From assembly GCA_900770925.1 (NCBI GenBank), contig CAAGLY010000013.1:26016-90015 (forward strand): 64,000 nt of DNA, in the 5' to 3' direction. This document shows positions 41,646 through 50,352 of this stretch, one piece after another. The position numbers and the translations under genes were made by a program. Origin of the DNA: Bacilli bacterium (GTDB lineage Bacteria; Bacillota_I; Bacilli_A; RFN20; CAG-288). The first letter of the stretch is position 1. Each line of letters opens with the position of its first letter. Below the pieces are notes generated by a model. It made no database searches, was not told where the DNA came from, and saw only the letters and a program-made list of their open reading frames with translations.

Positions 41646-43628
41646 TTATACTCCCCAAGAGTCAAGATGGAACACTGTGGCCATCTTCTGACGATGTTTG
41701 ATTGCCTCATCTTGTTCTTTCTTCCAGCTTGCTTCTTCTTTTTCCTTCTTTGCTTCCTGCTTTGCAAGATAAGCTGCTTTCTTTTCCTCCGGCATCTGAT
41801 TCAGCTTCGTATCCTGCTTATCTTGGACTTTCTTTGCTTTCAAAACGGCCTTATCATCAGCCGCTTTCTTCTTACTATCTGCTTTTTCCTTCTTAGCAGT
41901 TTTCCTATCGAAATGTTTTTGTTTTTCCTTTTCGAATTCCAATCCTTTTTTCTCACATTTGGACTTCAGCCTCTTCCTGAAGTTTTCTTCGACCTCCTCT
42001 TCAAATTGTTCATTTTCTTCTTTTGCACGGATTTCCGGATCAACATATTCTTCCCCTCTCTGAATGCAGGCGGCTTTATCAAATTCCTTAATTTGAGCCT
42101 GCTTCTGAACAATGTGCTTTTCAACAGTGATAAAGAAGATACAAAGGGCACAGAGAATACCGGTAATTGTCTCTAATCCAACAAAGAAAAACGTAAACGT
42201 ATTCTGTACCGAAGCAGGTTGATTGAAAATCAGAACACCATTTCCGCTCTCAGCGGCAAAGATATACTTCTGGATTGAGTTTCCGTTGAAGAATCCGTTT
42301 TCCCTATATCCTTTCCTGACCGCTTCTGTCGTATTCTTAAGAGTGACTGGTGCAAGATATCCTGCTTTGGAAGTAGCAAGGTTGAAGATACCCTGAGCGA
42401 CACCAAAGGAAGCAGTTGTAATAACCGAATAAAGAGAGGTTGCAAAGCCATCCACACGGAATCCGTTCTTCCATTCCTCATGGTCAAGAATATCAGCGAA
42501 AAGTGCCCTGAAGATATAGGCGCAAGGAAGACCTCCAATGTTCTTGATGAATTGACCAGCCAAGACAAGCGGCATGCTATAGGGGTTCCTCCAGCAAATA
42601 AGAGAACCCAGAGAATAAAGAATAAAACCAGCAACCGTGACATTCTTCTTACCGAATTTACGAGCCAATGGCCAGACAGCAAAGATTCCGATACCCATAG
42701 GAATTCCGCCAAGAACCGAAATCCTAGTCTGAGTCCTTCCATCCTGATAGGTTCCAAGAACATAGTTGCAGTAATAAACAAGAGACTGATTCTTCAACTG
42801 AGAAGCGACAAAGTAAATAAAGGAGTATACAAGAAGAAGAACCCTATAACGATCGGTAAAGACAGCACGCCTCTGTGCACGGAAAGGAATCTTCTTTATA
42901 TTTTCTGAAACATTTGCTTTTTCTTCTGTAATACGTTCCTTTGTAAAGTAATATTCCAAAAGAGTAAGAGGCAAAGCAAGAGCAGAAACAACACCCCTGA
43001 TCAATAACCAACGAGAAGGCTCGGCAGCTGCCCAAGGCCTGATGGCCCTAGGGAAGACCAAAGCAACAATAATACCGGTTGCCCTGACACTGGAAATCTG
43101 TGTGAAAACAGAAAGACTACCACGCTCAATGGTATTACGGGTAGAGAGAGGGACCATCCTAGAATGAGCCCTGTTATAAATCGTATAGGCAAAACTATAG
43201 AAAAGATTATAGGTAAACACAACCCAGATTAGCTTCAGGATCTCATTGGACGGACTTAAGAAAAGAAGAAATCCGGAAACCGGAACAAGGAAAGCAGAAA
43301 GAAGAATCCAAGGCCGTGCTTTTCCTTGCTTTGTCTTCGTCCGGTCGATAACCCATCCCATGACCAAATTGGTAATGGCATCGAAAATCTTAGAGATAAT
43401 CGGAAAAACCCTAAGAAATACTCCGCCACCAACGGATAATAATCCAAGAACATCGGTGTAGTAGATATTTAAATATGTTGCAAATACAGCGTTCAGCCTC
43501 AAAGCACCCCTAGGTCCTAAAAGGTATCCGAGCCATTTTTCCTTTCCTTGGACATGATTAGAATGAACCCGCGACTGGAAAAACTTCCCTGACATCTTCC
43601 TCTTCTTGTTTGTTTCTACCTGATTCAT
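41646..43628 (-). CDS. GPH-family sugar:cation symporter with long charged C-terminal tail
   Basis: Member of the glycoside-pentoside-hexuronide:cation family of the major facilitator superfamily (MelB-like). The N-terminus reads [26 protein letters not shown] with AGG as Met, typical of helix 1. About 12 membrane helices run to residue 510. The last 145 residues are a Lys/Glu/Asp/Ala-rich helical tail with repeated [13 protein letters not shown] segments, absent from normal members (about 450 aa; this is 660). Given the neighbours it most likely imports rhamnosyl-glucosides or rhamnose. A second helical tail on a transporter is found in the mgl permease. Confidence 0.88.
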   Translation of the reverse strand: MNQVETNKKRKMSGKFFQSRVHSNHVQGKEKWLGYLLGPRGALRLNAVFATYLNIYYTDVLGLLSVGGGVFLRVFPIISKIFDAITNLVMGWVIDRTKTKQGKARPWILLSAFLVPVSGFLLFLSPSNEILKLIWVVFTYNLFYSFAYTIYNRAHSRMVPLSTRNTIERGSLSVFTQISSVRATGIIVALVFPRAIRPWAAAEPSRWLLIRGVVSALALPLTLLEYYFTKERITEEKANVSENIKKIPFRAQRRAVFTDRYRVLLLVYSFIYFVASQLKNQSLVYYCNYVLGTYQDGRTQTRISVLGGIPMGIGIFAVWPLARKFGKKNVTVAGFILYSLGSLICWRNPYSMPLVLAGQFIKNIGGLPCAYIFRALFADILDHEEWKNGFRVDGFATSLYSVITTASFGVAQGIFNLATSKAGYLAPVTLKNTTEAVRKGYRENGFFNGNSIQKYIFAAESGNGVLIFNQPASVQNTFTFFFVGLETITGILCALCIFFITVEKHIVQKQAQIKEFDKAACIQRGEEYVDPEIRAKEENEQFEEEVEENFRKRLKSKCEKKGLEFEKEKQKHFDRKTAKKEKADSKKKAADDKAVLKAKKVQDKQDTKLNQMPEEKKAAYLAKQEAKKEKEEASWKKEQDEAIKHRQKMATVFHLDSWGV

Positions 43629-43643
43629 AAGAATTCCTCTTTT

Positions 43644-46052
43644 CTATTTTTTTGACCAGTCTGGATACGGATAAGGCTTTTCCTTCTTTAGGAAGTAGTA
43701 GATGGATTTAAAGATATTGCCTCTGGCCAAGTAGAGCCTTCCATACCTGCTATGCTCTTGCCTGATTCCGCCGGAAGACCTGCAAAGCGAGCGAAGAGAA
43801 CTATTTTGCATGATATGATAAACAAACCAGCCATCCATTAAGAGAAGATCATCGTCTTTCTTCCTTGCCTTACGGATTTTGCTTTTTGCACCGGCTATCC
43901 TGCAGAAGCGTGTGAACTTTCCCCTTAAGCTATGGTATTCATCAATTCGAGTATCCAGGGTGATTTTATCTTTTTTGGTATACACCTTGGCTTCCGGAAT
44001 CTTCTTTCCAATCAGCTTTTCAAATTCCGAGTCGGTGATATCCTTTACATCTCTACTCATATAAGAAGGAATGCTAAGCGGATTCTCAACGCATTCTCCA
44101 TCTATAAATATTTGTTTTGATAGTTTTATATCATCGGATGAACATCCAACCTGGATAACATATTCCCCTTCCTCTAAGACATAGCGGTGAAGAGAAGTCT
44201 CATAGTATTTCATCCTCTCTTTATCAAGTACCCTAGTCAGAACGGTCTCTTCGCCAGGAGCGAGTTCCTTTGTTTTCTGATAGGTCTTTAGTTCTCTTAA
44301 GGGACGATACGTTCTCGATTGAATCCTTGAAAGATAGACTTGCACAACATCTTTTCCAGGAACAGAACCTGTATTCTTAACCTTTACCGAAACGGATATG
44401 TTTCCGTTTTCCATCGTCTGAATTTCAAAATTCGAATACTCAAAGGTGGTATAGCTCAATCCATATCCGAAGGGATACTTCATCTCATCCGGATGAGAAA
44501 GATAATATCGATACCCAACAAAGATACCTTCCTTATATAGTTCGACTCTGGAATTCGAGTATTTGTCAACAAAAGGAATATCCTCTGTTCGCTTCGGCCA
44601 AGTCTGGGCAAGACGTCCACTTGGATTCGCTGCTCCGAAAAGAAGACGATAGGTGGCCTCGCCTCCCCTTTCGCCAGGAAGCTGCCTATCCAGAATACTA
44701 AGAATATTCTTATCGTCTATCAGTTCCACCGGACTGCCAGTATAGAGAACAATGTTCAGTTTCTTGCCCTGTTTGAGAAGAGCCAAAACCAAGTCATATT
44801 CCGCTTGCCTTAGCTTCCTGTTCTCGCGATCATGTCCTTCCATTTCCGAAATTTCGTCCAATCCAAGGAAAAGAAGAACAGAGTCATAGTTCTTTGAAAG
44901 ACTTAACGCTTCTTCCCTAAGAGCTGAATTCTTTTTCGGTGACAAACAAGAGAATCCTCTTGCATAAGCATAAGAAACAGAGTGAGAGTCAAACGCCTCT
45001 TTCGGTGTCACAAGTTTAATCGGTCCTAACAAAGAAGAACCGCTTCCCTGGTATCTCCTCTTGTCGAAAAACTCCCCGATGACACAGTACTTTTCCTCTT
45101 TCTTTAAAGGAAGAGCCTGTCCCTCGTTCTTAAGTAATACAGCACCCTCTAAGGCAATCGTAAGAGCCAAAGAAGCATGACCATCCACATCTAATTTATC
45201 CAAAGTTTTGATATCCTGGTATTTCTTGTGGAAATCAACCCTGCGCTTGGAAGAGACATCAATGGCATGACTCAGTTCTTCATCCTGCTTATAGTTATCA
45301 ATCAGACTATTCCGGTTTGCAATGTAGTCTCCTGGCCTATCCAGATCCGTTCCTGCCTTTAAAGATTCCACACGATTATGGTTGGCACCCCAATCGGTCC
45401 TGACAATTCCTTGATATCCCCATTCCTTTCTCAAGACATCCGTCAACAGATACTTGTTCTCAGCAACATAAGTTCCATTCACGGCATTATAAGAACACCT
45501 AATAGAACCAGGCTTTCCTTCTTTCACAGCAATTTCGAAATTGCGGAAATAAAGTTCGTGGAGAGCACGCTCATCCACAACAGAGTCTGACCTAAAACGA
45601 TAGTTTTCTTCATTGTTGCAGATGAAATGTTTCAAAGAAGTCGCAATACTCTCACCTTCTGCACCAAGAATCCATTTTGCGGCCATCTTTCCCGATAGCA
45701 GAGGATCCTCGCTCAAATATTCGAAGTTCCGTCCACAAAGCGGATTCTTATTTAAACAAGCAGCTGGTCCAAGAATAACATTGACTTGATAGTAACGGCA
45801 TTCCTCTCCGATTGCTTTTCCTTCTAAATAAGCAAGATCGGGATTGAACGTATTTCCAAGGCAGCTTCCGGTCGGAAAAGCAGTCGATGGTTCCGATCCG
45901 CTTAATCCAGTAGACTGGCCAGACGCGGATGCTTTTCTTAGTCCATGGGGACCATCCGTTAAAAACCTCTGCTTAATGCCTTCTTTCGGAATAAAATGGC
46001 TTTTCCAGTTCTCGTGGCCACCAAGCAGACTTGTTTTTTCATAAATATCCAT
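43644..46052 (-). CDS. beta-glucosidase, GH3 family
   Basis: Retaining glycosidase, 802 aa. The N-terminal TIM barrel carries SLKHFICNNEE near 147 and the nucleophile motif VMTDWGA near 227, followed by DLDMPG; Met in both motifs is AGG (45399-45401 and 45336-45338). A sandwich domain with YPFGYGLSYTTFEYS near 545 and a fibronectin III-like domain follow. No signal peptide, so it is intracellular. It heads the rhamnoside operon and would remove glucose once GH78 has released rhamnose, or the reverse. Confidence 0.94.
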   Translation of the reverse strand: MDIYEKTSLLGGHENWKSHFIPKEGIKQRFLTDGPHGLRKASASGQSTGLSGSEPSTAFPTGSCLGNTFNPDLAYLEGKAIGEECRYYQVNVILGPAACLNKNPLCGRNFEYLSEDPLLSGKMAAKWILGAEGESIATSLKHFICNNEENYRFRSDSVVDERALHELYFRNFEIAVKEGKPGSIRCSYNAVNGTYVAENKYLLTDVLRKEWGYQGIVRTDWGANHNRVESLKAGTDLDRPGDYIANRNSLIDNYKQDEELSHAIDVSSKRRVDFHKKYQDIKTLDKLDVDGHASLALTIALEGAVLLKNEGQALPLKKEEKYCVIGEFFDKRRYQGSGSSLLGPIKLVTPKEAFDSHSVSYAYARGFSCLSPKKNSALREEALSLSKNYDSVLLFLGLDEISEMEGHDRENRKLRQAEYDLVLALLKQGKKLNIVLYTGSPVELIDDKNILSILDRQLPGERGGEATYRLLFGAANPSGRLAQTWPKRTEDIPFVDKYSNSRVELYKEGIFVGYRYYLSHPDEMKYPFGYGLSYTTFEYSNFEIQTMENGNISVSVKVKNTGSVPGKDVVQVYLSRIQSRTYRPLRELKTYQKTKELAPGEETVLTRVLDKERMKYYETSLHRYVLEEGEYVIQVGCSSDDIKLSKQIFIDGECVENPLSIPSYMSRDVKDITDSEFEKLIGKKIPEAKVYTKKDKITLDTRIDEYHSLRGKFTRFCRIAGAKSKIRKARKKDDDLLLMDGWFVYHIMQNSSLRSLCRSSGGIRQEHSRYGRLYLARGNIFKSIYYFLKKEKPYPYPDWSKK

Positions 46053-46088
46053 AAGACCGTTCTCCTAGATGCATTTATTATAAATTTC

Positions 46089-46104
46089 GTGTAAGCGCTT
46101 ATTC
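46089..46104. promoter_or_regulatory. cre-like site upstream of the GH3-rhamnoside operon
   Basis: GTGTAAGCGCTTATTC matches the catabolite-responsive-element pattern nearly fully. It lies 37 bp before the GH3 start codon, a position suited to repression. Confidence 0.6.
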
Positions 46105-46197
46105 TTGTGGATTTGTTTTATTTATTGTATTTTCACACCGATATTATCCAAATAAAAAACTCCCGAATGGATGCATCAGGGAGAGGAGTCTTGCTTC

Positions 46198-47388
46198 CTA
46201 TTTATCTTCTTTCTGGTAGTATTCGCGGAACTGATGAGGTGTCCTGTTTGTTTCCTTTTTGAATACGTTCTGAAAATAAGACTGAGAAGAGAAACAAAGA
46301 TAACCGGAGATTTCTTCAATGGTCTGCTTGGTATCCAGCAGCAGGCGCTTAGCTTCCTTCCTTTTCACTTCTATCCTATAATCATGAATTGTTTTTCCTG
46401 TTTCTTCCTTGAAACGAATCTGTAATCGGTTTTGAGAAAGATAGACTTCTTTTGCAATATCTTGAATCGATATTTTCTTATTTACATGATGCTGGATAAT
46501 CGCGATAGCACTCTTGATGGTCCGGCTATATTTATCCGTTCCTTTGATTGCACTCCTTTTGTTAGCATAATCCCTGATCCTATGATAATTAAGATTCTGA
46601 ATCCTTTCCGCTGAATTCCTCATTTCGCATTCCTGCAGATAACGATCGGATAAGGAGAACGCCTCTTCCACTCCCCTTCCTCCCTCGATACAGGTTCTTG
46701 ACACCAGAGAGACCGTAACAATCCTAGTGTTTTTCCTCTGACGAATCGGAGTCTGGGCAATCGTTCCGCTTCTTAACGGCCTTTCCGATTCAAATAACTG
46801 TTTTAGAGAATCCACATCCCCTTCTTTTACGAATTCCAGCCTTTTCTTTTCCATCGCATAGGTATTGTGTGGAAAGTCGTTACCATCCTTCTCTGAGGAA
46901 TCTTCTTCCTTTGCCCTGTTCTCACCAATCCGGATCTGTTCTTCCCCTTGAATCAGAACATCCGTAGAAGATAGCTTTTCATCATTCCAAATATAGTTCA
47001 CCCTTAATAACACTCTTGTCCTAGCTTCAAAAGGAAAACATGGCAAAGCAGAAAGAGATTGTATAAAAGACTCAATCTCGCTATTTGAGATTCCGACGCG
47101 GAAGAGAATCTCTTTCAATTTGTCGGAAGAATAACCAACAGAAGATGTCGGACCAATCACAATAGCTTCCTTCTCTTTTTTTAAAATCCCGTAATAGAAA
47201 AAGTCTGCAGTGTTAAAAAATGAAATATGAGCAGTTCCTTTCCTTGCATCTTTCAAATGAAAAGAAAAAGGATCAACAGGAAAGGAAACAACAGAATACA
47301 TTTTCTCATCTAGGACTCCGTCTTTTACCCTCCGGACTGGTAGTCCAGTCAATGAAGCAAGATTCGATAGTACAAATGGTAAATCCAT
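46198..47388 (-). CDS. AraC-family transcriptional regulator of the rhamnoside operon
   Basis: 396 aa. The N-terminal 290 residues have no clear cupin pattern and resemble the sensor part of large AraC proteins in Firmicutes. The C-terminal 100 residues form the two helix-turn-helix motifs (ISIQDIAKEVYLSQNRLQIRFKEETG and ISGYLCFSSQSYFQNVFKKE). The following NxTPHQFR has AGG for the family Met (TGMTPxxFR) and CGC for Arg. It is encoded just upstream of and in the same direction as the GH3 gene, so it probably activates the operon in response to rhamnose or a rhamnoside. Confidence 0.88.
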   Translation of the reverse strand: MDLPFVLSNLASLTGLPVRRVKDGVLDEKMYSVVSFPVDPFSFHLKDARKGTAHISFFNTADFFYYGILKKEKEAIVIGPTSSVGYSSDKLKEILFRVGISNSEIESFIQSLSALPCFPFEARTRVLLRVNYIWNDEKLSSTDVLIQGEEQIRIGENRAKEEDSSEKDGNDFPHNTYAMEKKRLEFVKEGDVDSLKQLFESERPLRSGTIAQTPIRQRKNTRIVTVSLVSRTCIEGGRGVEEAFSLSDRYLQECEMRNSAERIQNLNYHRIRDYANKRSAIKGTDKYSRTIKSAIAIIQHHVNKKISIQDIAKEVYLSQNRLQIRFKEETGKTIHDYRIEVKRKEAKRLLLDTKQTIEEISGYLCFSSQSYFQNVFKKETNRTPHQFREYYQKEDK

Positions 47389-47488
47389 GGCAACAATTCC
47401 TCAACTTTCACAATTATTTTACAAGTTCAAAAGACTGTCAACAAGAAAATTTGCATTCTGTTTCTTTTGGTGTGAGAATTATTTTGTC

Positions 47489-48226
47489 ATGGATCAATTT
47501 TCAAGAACAAAGCTTCTAATCGGTGATAAAAACCTGGAAAAGCTCAACAATGCGAATATCTTAGTTTTCGGACTTGGAGGAGTCGGTGGAGGTGCCGTCG
47601 AATCTTTAGCACGAATGGGTATCGGTAACTTCACCCTTGTAGATAATGATGTATTTTCCCAAAGCAATCTCAACCGCCAGCTTCTTTCGACTTATGACAC
47701 TATCGGAAAAGAGAAAACTGAAATTGCAAAAGCAAGAATCCTATCTATCAATCCTGCTTGTAAGGTAACATTAAAGAAAAGGTTCTACCTCCCAGAAAAG
47801 AAAAAGGATATCGACTTTTCTTCTTTTGATTACATTGTGGATGCTATTGATACCATAACAGCCAAGATTGATATCATCAGGGAAGCAAAGAACAAGAATA
47901 TTCCAATCATTTCAGCCATGGGTTGCGGAAATCGTTTAGACCCAACCAAGCTTGTCATAACGGATCTCTATAAAACCGAAAACGATCCTCTCTGCAAAGT
48001 CAGGAGAAGAGAACTAAGAAAAAGAGGAATCCACCATCTGACTGTTGTCTATTCCAAAGAGCTTCCCATCAAGCCTAAGAGGGAAGATAAACTGAAATAC
48101 ATTGGCGAAGAAATCAAAGAGCGCAGAAAAGATATACCTGGTTCTGCCGCCTTTGTTCCACCAGTTGCCGGATATCTAATCGGATACAATGTCGCTAGGG
48201 ACCTCTTAAACAAAGAAACAGAATGA
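47489..48226 (+). CDS. tcdA: tRNA threonylcarbamoyladenosine dehydratase
   Basis: Cyclises t6A at position 37 of ANN-decoding tRNAs to ct6A with ATP. The start at 47489 gives MDQFSRTKLLIG, like the family; the longer frame is not supported. The E1-like ATP site FGLGGVGGGAVESLARMG is near 30-47 and the substrate block DNDVFSQSNLNRQL near 56. KVMRREL has AGG for Met (48002-48004) followed by AGA-AGA for the two conserved Arg. Length 245 aa fits. It is coupled by a 4-bp overlap to a gene of unknown function. Confidence 0.93.
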   Translation: MDQFSRTKLLIGDKNLEKLNNANILVFGLGGVGGGAVESLARMGIGNFTLVDNDVFSQSNLNRQLLSTYDTIGKEKTEIAKARILSINPACKVTLKKRFYLPEKKKDIDFSSFDYIVDAIDTITAKIDIIREAKNKNIPIISAMGCGNRLDPTKLVITDLYKTENDPLCKVRRRELRKRGIHHLTVVYSKELPIKPKREDKLKYIGEEIKERRKDIPGSAAFVPPVAGYLIGYNVARDLLNKETE

Positions 48227-49059
48227 ACTTCATCTACGGAAGGAATCCATTAGCTAGAAAAAGGAAAAACGATCCTCTTTTCCAGAAAAAGAAACAGGCT
48301 TACCTCTCTTTGATTCGGAATCATCTTCCTGGAACAGAGAAAAGGAAAGAACTACTCATTTATCTTTCCAATTGTTATCTTAAGACACTTGAAATCCTAT
48401 CGGAAGATCAAGAGAGTCTTTCTCTTAGAGAACAGAAAAACAAAGTCATAGAAGAAAGCGCAGACAAAGAGAATATCTTTTTCTTATTCTTCTTTTTTCC
48501 AAACAGAGAACTAGAGAAAGAGAGGAAGGTTTTCTTTTCTGAAACAGAAAAAGCATTCAGTACAGAGCAAACAGAGCACGAAATAAATCTCTACAACAAA
48601 TTCCTCCAATGTATTTATAAAAAGAACTGCATCCTGTCAGAGCAAGATAAAATTGCCTCTACTTATTCCTTCTATGATTCCAATAGGAGAGATGTTGATA
48701 GCCGTAAACTAAGGGAAGGAAAGCCTACCTGTTTCTTAGAAGACGATGGCCATCAGTTAAAGATAATCTTAGAGAAAAAGGTAAAGATATCAAAAGAGCT
48801 CTATGACAGAGTCCATCCGGTAATCTCCTTTACCTTCTCTGTCCTAGAACTGAAATCCCTATCTCCTTATCAGGTCAGAATCAGAATAGAATCTGGCGGA
48901 AGAAAAGAATACGAAGAAACCTTTTCTCCCTCTTCGCTTAACCATCAGGTTTCCTGCCCGATAGAAGGAAAAGAGGATGAACAGATTATCCGCTTTGCTT
49001 TTACTCTGAAAAGCAAAGGGAAAGAATCTTCAGTCGGCTTTGACTTACTTGTCAGCTAG
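48223..49059 (+). CDS. unknown protein co-transcribed with tcdA
   Basis: 278 aa, basic N-terminus (NPLARKRKNDP), largely helical first half and a beta-rich end (ISFTFSVLELKSLSPYQVRIRIES, then regular hydrophobic alternation), suggesting a C-terminal sandwich domain. No signal peptide or membrane helix and no known motif. The start overlaps the tcdA stop by 4 bp. Function unknown. Confidence 0.6.
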   Translation: MNFIYGRNPLARKRKNDPLFQKKKQAYLSLIRNHLPGTEKRKELLIYLSNCYLKTLEILSEDQESLSLREQKNKVIEESADKENIFFLFFFFPNRELEKERKVFFSETEKAFSTEQTEHEINLYNKFLQCIYKKNCILSEQDKIASTYSFYDSNRRDVDSRKLREGKPTCFLEDDGHQLKIILEKKVKISKELYDRVHPVISFTFSVLELKSLSPYQVRIRIESGGRKEYEETFSPSSLNHQVSCPIEGKEDEQIIRFAFTLKSKGKESSVGFDLLVS

Positions 49060-49066
49060 AAACAGA

Positions 49067-49094
49067 AAAGGGGCAGCCGATGCTGCACCTTTAA
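49067..49094. terminator. short hairpin between converging genes
   Basis: AAAGGGGCAGC cgat GCTGCACCTTT lies between the unknown gene and the epimerase gene. The T run is weak in both directions. Confidence 0.45.
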
Positions 49095-49969
49095 TCAATT
49101 TCGATAGAAATGATGAAGGAATTATCGACATGCCCAGGCTCAAGCCTATGGATTGTCTTCTTTTTCGTAATATCTTTATCGGCATCCGCATAATCCGGAA
49201 GCCCTGCCCAAGGCTCGATGGCAACATAGTTTCCCCATTTTTCATCTGACCAGAGAGCAAGATAGGAAATGCCGTCTTTATGGACACGGAGCAGAGAACC
49301 ATCTGACTTCTTTAAGTCAACATAGGGAATATTGAAGGCCCGGAAGATCAGAGTCGGATAATGCCGGAATAAGGCTTTCGATAACGGAATCCTGTTCCCT
49401 TTGCCGAAGAATTCTTCTCCGGTGACAAAGTGATAGTCTTTATCCATCGTAATACGGGTCAGTTTCCTGTTCTTAGGGAAAAAGATACTATTTCCGGAAA
49501 TATCGAATTCGGTTTCAGTTTTCTTTCCGGGGAGCCTGAAGGCAGGATGAGCACCCATCCTATAAGGCCTAGGTTCATCGGAAAGATTCGTCACCGTCCG
49601 AGAGATAGCAAGACGCTTACCCCTAAGACGATAATTGACCGTCAGAGTAAAATCAAACGGATACTGCTTTCTAGTCTCCTCATCGGAATGGAATTCGATG
49701 TTGCCCTCACAGGAATTGGTCTTATTCTCTTTTCCTTCCCTGTACCGGATAAGGCCGTGGTTCTTCCTTGAGTAAGTGTTCCCTTTATACTGATAAATTC
49801 CATCCTTCAGCCGTGCAACAAAAGGGAAGATGATCACATCCTGTCCCTGCCAGGAGTTCTCAATCGGCTGATAAAGAAGTTCTTGATTTCTCTTTTTATC
49901 AAAAACAGAGCATAGTGCTCCGCCTTTTGGATTTATCTTGACGCATAATTCTTTGTTTTCTATCTGCAC
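49091..49969 (-). CDS. aldose 1-epimerase family protein (LacX-like)
   Basis: Galactose-mutarotase fold, 292 aa. Near the N-terminus KGGALCSVFDKKRNQELLY matches the family start; MGAHPAFRLP near 142 contains the catalytic His, and YVAIEPWAGLPDYADADKDI near 240-260 the conserved Glu and Pro of the LacX group. It would interconvert the anomers of galactose or a sugar phosphate and fits with the galactose genes, though it is encoded 14 kb from galKT. No signal peptide, so it is cytoplasmic. Confidence 0.87.
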   Translation of the reverse strand: MQIENKELCVKINPKGGALCSVFDKKRNQELLYQPIENSWQGQDVIIFPFVARLKDGIYQYKGNTYSRKNHGLIRYREGKENKTNSCEGNIEFHSDEETRKQYPFDFTLTVNYRLRGKRLAISRTVTNLSDEPRPYRMGAHPAFRLPGKKTETEFDISGNSIFFPKNRKLTRITMDKDYHFVTGEEFFGKGNRIPLSKALFRHYPTLIFRAFNIPYVDLKKSDGSLLRVHKDGISYLALWSDEKWGNYVAIEPWAGLPDYADADKDITKKKTIHRLEPGHVDNSFIISIEID

Positions 49970-50303
49970 TTTTCGTATGCCTCACATATAACGATACCAC
50001 ACTTAAGGAAAAACGAGTATACAAAAGCTTAAATTGCAAAGAAATTGTAAAGATTTTTTGGTTAAATTACGCAATTGTTTTTAAGTAAAATAGTTGGAAG
50101 GGTTTTACCTAATGCCCTTTTTAGTTAAATTTTGTCTGTTTTCTATCCAAAAATAGTTATTTTTCTTAAATTTTCCCATAAAAAAGCGACGAACCAACAA
50201 AGAAAATTCTTTAAAGCAACAGCTAAAGCGTTTGTGGAGGCTAACAAAAGTGAAATATTATTTTCCACCTAAAATAGAGCATACGCGGATTCCTTCTTAA
50301 AGT
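49970..50303. other. AT-rich intergenic region without recognised gene
   Basis: About 330 bp between the epimerase start and the terminator of the isomerase gene, much more AT-rich than its surroundings. It contains a weak stem (AAGGG and CCCTT at about 50098-50127) and a GTG frame of only 16 codons after GTGGAGG at 50234-50240. I see no clear gene or RNA fold. It may carry the promoter of the epimerase gene. Confidence 0.4.
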
Positions 50304-50335
50304 GAAAAGCCGGCATGGAAAACCATGCCGGCTAT
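50304..50335 (-). terminator. intrinsic terminator of the fatty acid isomerase gene
   Basis: On the minus strand AGCCGGCATGG tttt CCATGCCGGCTTTT, a perfect 11-bp stem 18 bp past the stop codon. Confidence 0.85.
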
Positions 50336-50352
50336 TAGTTCAGATAGAAAGA

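Noticed and set aside
50220..50290. A tiny GTG-started frame with GTGGAGG ribosome site
   Set aside because: Only 16 codons, with no conserved feature and no terminator of its own on that strand; too weak to call.
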